Assembly (NCBI GenBank): GCA_023621895.1
Contig: JAMOAF010000794.1
Coordinates: 1 to 18,023, forward strand
Length of the DNA stretch: 18,023 bases
Source: Planctomycetota bacterium
Lineage (GTDB): Bacteria; Planctomycetota; Planctomycetia; Pirellulales; Thermoguttaceae
Reading direction: 5' to 3'
Shown here: positions 7,520 to 14,359 of the stretch, one piece after another
Numbering within the stretch: the stretch's first letter is position 1
How the letters are laid out: every line of letters starts with the position of its first letter
The notes under the pieces: generated by a model
Seen by the model: the letters and a program-made list of their open reading frames with translations, nothing else
The model's database searches: none
What the model was told of the DNA's origin: nothing
Position numbers and translations under genes: made by a program

Positions 7520-9196
7520 ATGGCAGCGCCACCGACAGAAGGCGTCGTGAACGTCGCAGCCCGTCTGCCCGAAATGGCTCGGCGCCGGCCGGACGCCCCG
7601 GCAGTCGTCGAACCGCTCGGTTACGACCGCTCGGGCAAGCGGCGCTACAGGCAGCTCTCGTTCAGCCAACTCGACGAAGACAGCGACCGCCTCGCCCGCG
7701 GACTCCGACGGATGGGCGTCGCAGCCGGCACTCGGATTGCGCTGCTGGTGCGGCCGGGCGTCGATTTCGTCTCCCTCGTCTTCGCCCTGTTCAAAGCCGG
7801 CGCCGTGATCATCCTGATCGACCCCGGCATGGGGCGGAGGAACCTGGTTCGCTGCCTCGAAGACGCCAGGCCCCGCGGTTTCGCCGCCATTCCCGCCGCG
7901 CAGGCCGTGCGGGCGCTGCTCCGCGGGCGGTTTCGCCAGGCCCGCTACAACGTGACCGTCGGTAGGCGATGGTTTTGGGGCGGGCCCACCCTGGCCGAGT
8001 TGCGCAGCACACCCCGTGAAGGCCCCGAACTGGCGGAAACCCGTGCCGGGGACCCGGCTGCGATCATCTTCACAACCGGAAGCACGGGACCGCCCAAGGG
8101 CGTCGAGTATACCCACGGCAACTTCGACGCCCAGGTCGAGCAGATTCGCGACTTCTATGCAATCCAACCCGGCGAGATCGATATCCCCGGGTTTCCCCTT
8201 TTCGGATTATTCAACTGCGCGATGGGCGTCACCGCCGTGATCCCCGACATGGACCCCACGCGGCCGGCCGAAGTCGACCCCGGAAAAATTCTCGAAGCGG
8301 CCCGCGACTGGCAAGCCACCCAGTCGTTCGGCTCGCCGGCAATCTGGAATCGGGTCGGCCGCTACTGCGAGGCCAACGGCGCGAGCCTGCCGACCCTCCG
8401 CCGGGTGCTCTCGGCGGGCGCGCCGGTTCCGGTCCACGTTCTGCGGCGGATGAAGGCCTGCATCCACCCGGCGGGCGACATCCACACGCCCTACGGCGCC
8501 ACCGAGGCGCTGCCGGTGGCCTCGATTGCGGCGTCCGAGGTGCTCGCCGAGACCGCGGCGAAGACCGACCAAGGGGCGGGCGTCTGCGTGGGCCGCAGGT
8601 TTTCCGGCATCCAGTGGCAGGTGATCCGCGCGGTCGATGGGCCGATTCCCGGCATCGGCGATGCCCAGATTCTGCCTGAAGGCGAGATCGGCGAGTTGAT
8701 CGTCGCCGGCCCCGTCGTCACCCGCCGCTACGTGACCCGGGTCGAGGCGAATGCGACCGGCAAGATCGCCGACGGCGCCCGCCTCTGGCATCGCATGGGC
8801 GACGCCGGTTATCTCGACGACCAGGACCGGTTCTGGTTCTGCGGGCGGATCGCGCACCGGGTCCGGACCGCGGCGGGGACAAAGTACACGATCCCTTGCG
8901 AGGCGATCTTCAACCGGCACGAAGCCGTCTCGCGCAGCGCGCTGGTGGGCGTCGGCGAGCCTGGCCGGCAGCGGCCGGTCATCCTTCTCGAACCGCTGCG
9001 GGGCAAGGGCCCGCGGACCGAGGAGGAACGCCGCCGGTTCTTCGAGGAGATTCGCGAACTTGCCGCCTCCAGCCCGCTCACCGCCGACATCGACACGTTC
9101 CTGATCCACCCGTCGTTCCCGGTCGATATCCGCCACAACGTAAAGATCTTCCGCGAGAAGCTGGCGATCTGGGCAGCCGGACGACTTGTCGGATGA
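7520..9196 (+). CDS. oleC: OleC-like AMP-forming ligase (olefin beta-lactone synthetase family)
   Basis: The 558-residue protein belongs to the ANL adenylating superfamily. The ATP-binding P-loop IIFTTGSTGPPKG is near 181-193, TPYGATE near 324, GDAGYLDDQDRFWFCGR near 427, and a catalytic Lys lies in IFREKLAIWA near the end. The start NVAARLPEMARRRPDAPAV, the block LIDPGMGRRNLVRCL, VIPDMDPTRPAEVDP and the end HPSFPVDIRHNVKI match what I remember of OleC rather than ordinary acyl-CoA ligases. OleC adenylates 2-alkyl-3-hydroxy acids and closes them to beta-lactones, which OleB turns into long-chain olefins. OleA, OleB and OleD are not in this window, so the pathway role rests on the family only. 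The ATG at 7520 follows GAGG at 7511-7514. The same frame stays open to 6806 but that part lies under the lipoprotein gene. Confidence 0.85.
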   Translation: MAAPPTEGVVNVAARLPEMARRRPDAPAVVEPLGYDRSGKRRYRQLSFSQLDEDSDRLARGLRRMGVAAGTRIALLVRPGVDFVSLVFALFKAGAVIILIDPGMGRRNLVRCLEDARPRGFAAIPAAQAVRALLRGRFRQARYNVTVGRRWFWGGPTLAELRSTPREGPELAETRAGDPAAIIFTTGSTGPPKGVEYTHGNFDAQVEQIRDFYAIQPGEIDIPGFPLFGLFNCAMGVTAVIPDMDPTRPAEVDPGKILEAARDWQATQSFGSPAIWNRVGRYCEANGASLPTLRRVLSAGAPVPVHVLRRMKACIHPAGDIHTPYGATEALPVASIAASEVLAETAAKTDQGAGVCVGRRFSGIQWQVIRAVDGPIPGIGDAQILPEGEIGELIVAGPVVTRRYVTRVEANATGKIADGARLWHRMGDAGYLDDQDRFWFCGRIAHRVRTAAGTKYTIPCEAIFNRHEAVSRSALVGVGEPGRQRPVILLEPLRGKGPRTEEERRRFFEEIRELAASSPLTADIDTFLIHPSFPVDIRHNVKIFREKLAIWAAGRLVG

Positions 9197-9240
9197 TCTC
9201 TCGGTTTCGCGCTTGCGCCAATCGCAGCGGATTGGCCCGC

Positions 9241-9269
9241 TTGATGCACCACCCTATGGCGTGTAGAGT
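9241..9269 (+). promoter_or_regulatory. Weak sigma-70-like promoter before the Gfo/Idh gene
   Basis: TTGATG (9241-9246) and TAGAGT (9264-9269) are 17 bp apart, each matching four of six consensus positions. They lie 53 bp before the oxidoreductase start, in the only sizeable gap (125 bp) between it and oleC. The spacing is ideal but both boxes are weak. Confidence 0.3.
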
Positions 9270-9321
9270 GGTCGAGCGCGCGACAACCATGGACACGGCC
9301 TTCAATTACCGGGAGACGACG

Positions 9322-10665
9322 ATGAACGAGAACGTTCTGATTTCACGGCGGCAGTTCGCCGCTGCCGCGGCGGTGGCGTCCGCCGCGATTGTGCCTCGCC
9401 GCGCATTGGCCCGGAGCGGAGAGACTCCGCCCAGCGAGAAACTGAATGTCGCCGTCATCGGCGTCGGCGGGCGGGGCGCCAGCGTGATCAGCGCGGTGGC
9501 GCCGGAAGTGAACATGGTCGCCCTCTGCGACGTCGATCAGAACCGAGCCGCCAAGACGTTTGCGGCTTTTCCCGCCGCCCGGCAATTTCGCGACTTCCGC
9601 AAGATGTTCGATGCCCTGGAGTGCCGGATCGACGCCGTGATCGTCGCCACGCCCGACCATTTCCACGCCGTGGCGGCAATGGCGGCCATCAAGCGCGGCA
9701 AACACGTCTATTGTGAGAAGCCGTTGGCGCACAACGTGTTTGAAGTCCGCGCGTTGATGAAAGCCGCCCGCGAGCACGGCGTGGTCACCCAGTTGGGCAA
9801 CCAGGGTCACTCGTCGGATTCGATCCGCACGTTCTGCGAATGGATCTGGAACGGGGCAATCGGCAACGTCCACACGATCCATGCCGGCTGTGCGGCGATG
9901 AACTCGGCGATCGGGTTGCTTCCGCAATTGCAGCAGACCTACGAGGTTCCCACCACGCTCGACTGGGACCTGTGGCTCGGCCCGGCGCAGCAGCGGCCCT
10001 ACTGCCCGGCGTACCTGCCGGGTTCATGGCGGCGCTGGGTCCCCTTCGGCAATGGCACGGTGGGCGACTGGACGTGCCACGTCGTCGATCCGGTCTTCTG
10101 GGCGTTGGACCTCGGCGCGCCGCAAACCATCCGGGCGGAGGTGAAGGACTACGACCCGAAGACCCAGGGCGACGCCTTTCCCGAGGGCGAAATTATCACC
10201 TACGAGTTCGCGGCCAAGGCGGGCCGCGGCCCGATCACCATGCACTGGTACAGCGGCGCGGAGCGGATTCCCCGCCCCGCCGACCTCGAGCCGGAGCGCA
10301 AATCGGTCGAGACCGGTGCGGTCGTCCTCGGCGACAAGGGGACGATCACCTACGGGTCCCACGGCGCCGGCGGCGTGCGGATCATCCCCGAGGCCAAGAT
10401 GCGTCAGTATCAGCCGCCCGAGAAAACGCTCCCCCGTGTCCGCGGGCATCACCAGGACTGGCTCGATGCGATCCGCAACGGCGGGAAGGCCGGCTCCGAC
10501 TTCGCCTACGGCGGCCCGCTGACGGAAATCGCCATGCTCGGCGTGGTGGCCATCAAGCTGCCGGGCCAGAAACTCCAGTGGGACGCAGTAAACATGCGGT
10601 TCACCAACTCCGAGGAAGCGAACCGCCACGTCAATCCGCCCTATCGCCAGGGATGGACGCTGTAA
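9322..10665 (+). CDS. Tat-exported Gfo/Idh/MocA family oxidoreductase
   Basis: This is an NAD(P)-dependent dehydrogenase family, mostly acting on sugars or polyols; the substrate here is unknown. The N-terminus MNENVLISRRQFAAAAAVA carries a twin-arginine motif (SRRQF, Arg9-Arg10) and an Ala-rich segment, so export in folded form with bound cofactor is likely. The Rossmann motif VAVIGVGGRG (43-52) is followed by CDVD (69-72), TPDHFHAVAAMAAIKRGKHV and the family signature CEKPLAHN (EKP 132-134). The catalytic-type motif GDWTCHVVDPVFWALDLG has Asp and His spaced DxxxH. The 447 residues fit planctomycete paralogues. I chose ATG at 9322 because GGGAG stands 6 nt upstream and the Tat motif is placed normally; ATG 9289 would add 11 residues. 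The protein converges on the PPC-domain gene. Confidence 0.9.
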   Translation: MNENVLISRRQFAAAAAVASAAIVPRRALARSGETPPSEKLNVAVIGVGGRGASVISAVAPEVNMVALCDVDQNRAAKTFAAFPAARQFRDFRKMFDALECRIDAVIVATPDHFHAVAAMAAIKRGKHVYCEKPLAHNVFEVRALMKAAREHGVVTQLGNQGHSSDSIRTFCEWIWNGAIGNVHTIHAGCAAMNSAIGLLPQLQQTYEVPTTLDWDLWLGPAQQRPYCPAYLPGSWRRWVPFGNGTVGDWTCHVVDPVFWALDLGAPQTIRAEVKDYDPKTQGDAFPEGEIITYEFAAKAGRGPITMHWYSGAERIPRPADLEPERKSVETGAVVLGDKGTITYGSHGAGGVRIIPEAKMRQYQPPEKTLPRVRGHHQDWLDAIRNGGKAGSDFAYGGPLTEIAMLGVVAIKLPGQKLQWDAVNMRFTNSEEANRHVNPPYRQGWTL

Positions 10666-10675
10666 GAGCGGATGA

Positions 10676-10695
10676 ACCCAAGCGGAAGCTTGGGT
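10676..10695. terminator. Hairpin with GGAA tetraloop in convergent gap
   Basis: ACCCAAGC (10676-10683) pairs perfectly with GCTTGGGT (10688-10695) around a GGAA loop of the stable GNRA class. It lies 11 bp after the oxidoreductase stop and 71 bp from the stop of the opposing PPC gene, where a two-way terminator would sit. No T-run follows on either strand, so it is not a canonical intrinsic terminator. It may instead be part of a dispersed repeat continuing through about 10725. Confidence 0.5.
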
Positions 10696-10765
10696 ACTGA
10701 TACAAGCACGGGGCAAGCCCACGCGGCTATCGGGGTGGGGCGGCGCGAACAATCTCACCCGCCGC

Positions 10766-12877
10766 TCACTGCGCCGCTTCGCACTCGGCGAGCTTGCGGT
10801 CGTTGAACTCGTCGGTGATCAGCCACTCCTCGTAGAGGAACTTGATCTGGCGCAGACGGCCGGCGACTTGCTGCTTGGTGAATTTCGGCTTGTCGTCCGC
10901 CGGCCTGGCGGGCGCGGCTTGGGGTTTTGTTTCTGCCTGGGATGCCGGGCGCACCCGCTTCGGAGGCGCCTGGCTCAGCGGCCCTTGGACCACTGCTGCA
11001 AGCTCCTCGGCCGGAACGAGGTGCCGCCAGAGGAACGCCTGCATCCGGTCTTCCGCGGGCACGGCCACGCGCGCGATCTGGCGCCCATCGACCAGCGCGG
11101 TTCCCTCCACCGTGAGAGCCATCGGCCCATCCGCGCCCGGCCGGCCGCTCCTGACCGAGAGCTTCGCCACCTCCTGATCGCTGACAAGGGTGACCGGAGA
11201 CGAGAACAGCCCCCTGGGCGGATTCTTCAGGCTCAGCTTAATCTCGCCGGCAAACCCGTCCTTGCGGATCGCGTAGACGCTGACCGTGGCCGAGGACCTG
11301 CCGCGGAGGCTGACGCTCGAAGGCACCACGCGCAGCGCGAAATCGGGCCGCGGCGGGCTGATCCGCAACCGGTAGGCATACTCTTCGCCGCCGCCGCGAG
11401 CCGCATCGCCCAGGTGCACAAAATAGGTCCCGTCGGCCGGCAGCCTGAGCATCAGGTAGGAGTCGGCATGGTGGGTGTTCAACCCGGAGCCAACGTCTTC
11501 GCAGTCGTCGTTCATCGCGAGCAGCTTGCCGGCGGCGTCGGTCACCTTGAGCATCGAATCGAGCGGCGAATCGAGCCGCCGAGCGGTGACTTCCGCCACG
11601 ACCCGATCGCCGGCCTTGCCCGAAAACTGGAACACGTCCCAATCGCCGGCGCGATCCATCCGCCCATTGACGATTACCGGCAGGGTCACTCGCTGCGCGC
11701 ACGCCGCGTCGTCGTTGGCTTCCCGGTCGAGCGACTCCGGCAGGTCGTCGATGGCCAGCGGCACCGGGTTGGATACATACCGCTGCTTGCGCGCGGCGAC
11801 TGAATAGACGCCGGGCGGCGCGTCCTTCGGGGGCATCGCCAGCCTGGCATCCTGGAGATTCCAGCCCTTCATTTCGACCTTCTTCAAGGCGCCCGCCTGG
11901 CCGCCCAACGGGAAGATGCTCGTGATCCAAGGGAGTTGGCCGATGGTCACGCGGTAGACGAAGTCCTCGCGTCCGCGGTAGATCGCGTCGCTGATACTGA
12001 AGATATATTCGCCGTCGGCGGGCGCCTCGAAGAGCAACGTCGGATCGGGATTGAAACGGAAGTCGTCGTTATAGGCAAGTTCCTTGCCACTGGAGTCGTA
12101 GACGGCCAGCACCGGCTGGAACCAGCCGGGCACCGCGTCGGCAATGTACGGGATCAACTCTCTCGCCGCGGCCGAGATCACCAGCCGCTGGCCCTTGCGG
12201 GCTTCGAATCGATAGAAGTTCAGCTCGCCGGAGGCCACCTGGCCGTTCACCGTGCACGGCGGCGTGATGGACTGCTCGATCTCCTCGTCGGGCCGTTTGC
12301 GAAGCGCCAACTCCTCCTTGCCGAGCACCTGAAGCGCGCAGGTCGTCATCGGCTTTCTACAGACTTCGGGCAATTGGCCGACGTGGAAAACGAGCGGGTT
12401 CGAAACGCCACGCGGAGTCGCCAAGCGGAGTTCGCGCCGGCCGGGCTCGGCATCAGGCGCGATCGTCACCTCCACAAATACCAGGCTCGAAATCGAGGCG
12501 CAGGCCGGCCGGTTGACGTACTCGGACAAGCGCCTCTCGATCCTGGCGACATAGCCGAGCGTCTCCAGCTCATCGCCCTTTCCCTGCTTCAAGGCCCGCT
12601 TCAGCTCGTTGAGCTGCTCCCTGAGCAAGGTGACTTCCTGGGGGCCGATCTTCCGCAAATACTCGACGATCTTGGCCGATACACCCTCGCCGGTGACCAG
12701 CACCTGGTTGACCTCATCGAGGCCCTGCCCGCCCAGCTTGACCGGAAACGTGGCCCCCTGCTGCCCGCCGGCGGGATAGACATAACCGATGTACGGCCTT
12801 TGCTGCGCGTCGGCCGCGGCCGCGATCGCCAGCAGCACGGCAAGTCCCAGGATCGGCAGCCACACAGCCCTGTTCAT
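10766..12877 (-). CDS. Secreted protein with two PPC (pre-peptidase C-terminal) domains
   Basis: I recognise the domains but not a specific function. The 703-residue protein begins with a Sec signal peptide (MNRAVWLPILGLAVLLAIAAA, cleavage likely after ADA at 24). An IPT/TIG-like region follows (YVYPAGGQQGATFPVKLGG, about 29-47), with a charged helical insert (about 75-110). The first PPC-like domain has GELNFYRFEARKGQRLVI and VLAVYDSSGKELAYNDD; the second has GDWDVFQFSGKAGDRVVAEV, SMLKVTDAAGKLLAMNDD and ADGTYFVHLGDA. After a Pro/Ala/Lys-rich linker, the tail is a separate helical segment (RLRQIKFLYEEWLITDEFND). I chose ATG at 12877 because GGAG stands 6 nt before it; a TTG at 12904 would add nine residues ahead of the signal peptide. 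It is the last gene of the DUF1549 - DUF1501 - PPC operon, 61 bp after DUF1501. Confidence 0.85.
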   Translation of the reverse strand: MNRAVWLPILGLAVLLAIAAAADAQQRPYIGYVYPAGGQQGATFPVKLGGQGLDEVNQVLVTGEGVSAKIVEYLRKIGPQEVTLLREQLNELKRALKQGKGDELETLGYVARIERRLSEYVNRPACASISSLVFVEVTIAPDAEPGRRELRLATPRGVSNPLVFHVGQLPEVCRKPMTTCALQVLGKEELALRKRPDEEIEQSITPPCTVNGQVASGELNFYRFEARKGQRLVISAAARELIPYIADAVPGWFQPVLAVYDSSGKELAYNDDFRFNPDPTLLFEAPADGEYIFSISDAIYRGREDFVYRVTIGQLPWITSIFPLGGQAGALKKVEMKGWNLQDARLAMPPKDAPPGVYSVAARKQRYVSNPVPLAIDDLPESLDREANDDAACAQRVTLPVIVNGRMDRAGDWDVFQFSGKAGDRVVAEVTARRLDSPLDSMLKVTDAAGKLLAMNDDCEDVGSGLNTHHADSYLMLRLPADGTYFVHLGDAARGGGEEYAYRLRISPPRPDFALRVVPSSVSLRGRSSATVSVYAIRKDGFAGEIKLSLKNPPRGLFSSPVTLVSDQEVAKLSVRSGRPGADGPMALTVEGTALVDGRQIARVAVPAEDRMQAFLWRHLVPAEELAAVVQGPLSQAPPKRVRPASQAETKPQAAPARPADDKPKFTKQQVAGRLRQIKFLYEEWLITDEFNDRKLAECEAAQ

Positions 12878-12910
12878 AACCCGCTCCGTTGTTTGCACAG
12901 TCAAGTCTTC

Positions 12911-12937
12911 AGCGCTGGCGCTCTAAAGCGCTGGCGC
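12911..12937. repeat. Two copies of AGCGCTGGCGC in an operon gap
   Basis: The 11-bp unit AGCGCTGGCGC occurs at 12911-12921 and 12927-12937, with a 16-bp period. Each copy contains the palindrome AGCGCT, and GCGCT (12918-12922) can pair with AGCGC (12927-12931) around a CTAA loop. The element lies directly after the DUF1501 stop codon (12939-12941) and before the PPC gene. It could be a processing or attenuating hairpin, or a dispersed intergenic repeat. Confidence 0.65.
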
Positions 12938-12938
12938 G

Positions 12939-14294
12939 CTACATGATTTCGGTCAACAGGCCGGCCGACTTCGCGCCTTCCGACGCGGCCGGCAAGACGT
13001 AGGCCTCGGCGCCCATCGGATGGGGCAGCCTGGCGCCGGAGTCGATGCCGGACAGTTTGTAGATGCTTCCGAGCAGATCGACGGGATAGACGGGCCGCTC
13101 CTTGACCTCTTCGCCCTTTTCGTCCGAGGAGCCGACCACGCGGCCGCCCTTGAATCCGCCGCCCGCCACCAGGACCGAAAACACCTTGCCATAATGGTTC
13201 CGGCCGCCGTTCCAGGGGGGCTGCCAGTCGACCTTCGGACCGCGCCCGAATTCGCCGCAGCACCAGACAATCGTCGTCTCCAGCAGCCCGTGATCGCTCA
13301 AGTCCTGGAGCAGCATTGCCAGCCCCTGGTCCAGTTGGGGCGCCTGCCGGCGCATCGTCTGGAAGTGATCTTTGTGGGTGTCCCAGCCGCCGGGGTAGTT
13401 GATGACCACGTAAGGAACGCCGGTCTCGACGAGCCTCCTCGCCACCAGGCACTCCTGGCCGAAGGTGTGGCGCCCGTAGCGATCGCGCAGCTCCGGCTTC
13501 TCCTTCGAGAGATCGAAGACTTCCTTGCCGGCGCCGAGGATCAACTCATAGGCCTGCTCCTTGGCCTCTGCGGCGGCAACCATCTGGGGGCTGGCCGCCA
13601 TCAGGTTGCCCAGCGTGTTCATTTTGCCGAGCAGTTCGCGGCGGGCCTTCTGGCGGTCGTCGGTGATATTCCGAGCCACGACGCCTTCGACTTCGAATCG
13701 CATGGCGTTCGGGTCGCCGCCGGTGGCAAACGGCTTGAACTTCGGCCCCAGGAAACCCTCCTCGGAGAACCGCCCCTGCGGCTTGGTCAGCACGACGTAG
13801 GGGGGAATCATGCCGGTGTATCCGGGGCTTTTGAACAGCGCGAAGACGGCGCCGACGCTCGGATAGGCGAGGCGTTCGCCGGGCGCGTGCCCGGTCTGCA
13901 TCAGGTAGGCCGCCGTTTCATGGCCGTTGTTTCCATGCGTCATGCTGCGGATGAGGGAATACTTGTCGGCCTGCTTGGCCAATTCGGGAAACAACGCGCC
14001 GATCTGGATGCCGTCGACATTGGTGGGGATCACCGCGGAGAACTCTCCCATGTATTCGCGGCCCGCCTCCGGTTTGGGATCCCATGTGTCGTTGTGCGAC
14101 ATGCCGCCCCAGAGGAATATCTGGATGACTGATTTGGCCTTCGCCTCCGGCTGGGTCTTGCCGGGCTCGGCCGCCCGCGATCCCGAGGCCAGGCCGCCGG
14201 CCAGCAGCATGCCCGCCGCGCCCCAGGCGCCTTGGCGGAGCGCCTCGCGCCGCGAGATTTTTGGTCCACTCTCCGAGTCTTGGTTCGGGCTCAT
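12939..14294 (-). CDS. DUF1501 family protein, Tat-exported
   Basis: The family belongs to the alkaline phosphatase/sulfatase-like superfamily and is expanded in planctomycetes; its substrate is not established. The 451-residue protein has a Tat signal (KISRREALRQGAWGAAGML, Arg15-Arg16, then an Ala/Gly/Leu stretch). Family landmarks follow: IQIFLWGGMSHNDTWDPKP (about 54-72), SLIRSMTHGNNGHETAAYLM, NYPGGWDTHKDHF (about 295-307), TTIVWCCGEFGRGPKV and VLVAGGGFKGGRVVGSSDEKG, with a closing YPVDLLGSIYKLSGID. The start ATG at 14294 follows AGAAGGAAA; an alternative upstream start at 14345 would add 17 residues. The length is normal for the family. It lies 65 bp after the DUF1549/1553 gene and is surely co-transcribed with it. 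The pair is a standard planctomycete module. Confidence 0.94.
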   Translation of the reverse strand: MSPNQDSESGPKISRREALRQGAWGAAGMLLAGGLASGSRAAEPGKTQPEAKAKSVIQIFLWGGMSHNDTWDPKPEAGREYMGEFSAVIPTNVDGIQIGALFPELAKQADKYSLIRSMTHGNNGHETAAYLMQTGHAPGERLAYPSVGAVFALFKSPGYTGMIPPYVVLTKPQGRFSEEGFLGPKFKPFATGGDPNAMRFEVEGVVARNITDDRQKARRELLGKMNTLGNLMAASPQMVAAAEAKEQAYELILGAGKEVFDLSKEKPELRDRYGRHTFGQECLVARRLVETGVPYVVINYPGGWDTHKDHFQTMRRQAPQLDQGLAMLLQDLSDHGLLETTIVWCCGEFGRGPKVDWQPPWNGGRNHYGKVFSVLVAGGGFKGGRVVGSSDEKGEEVKERPVYPVDLLGSIYKLSGIDSGARLPHPMGAEAYVLPAASEGAKSAGLLTEIM

Positions 14295-14359
14295 CTTCTG
14301 GTTTCCTTCTTCTATCCGAACGGACGTTCGATCTGCCGCCGCCACGAGCCAGGCGCGAA

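Noticed and set aside
8896..9321. N-terminal extension of the oxidoreductase into the oleC gene
   Set aside because: It would bury the Tat signal inside the protein, and a good ribosome site precedes the ATG at 9322.
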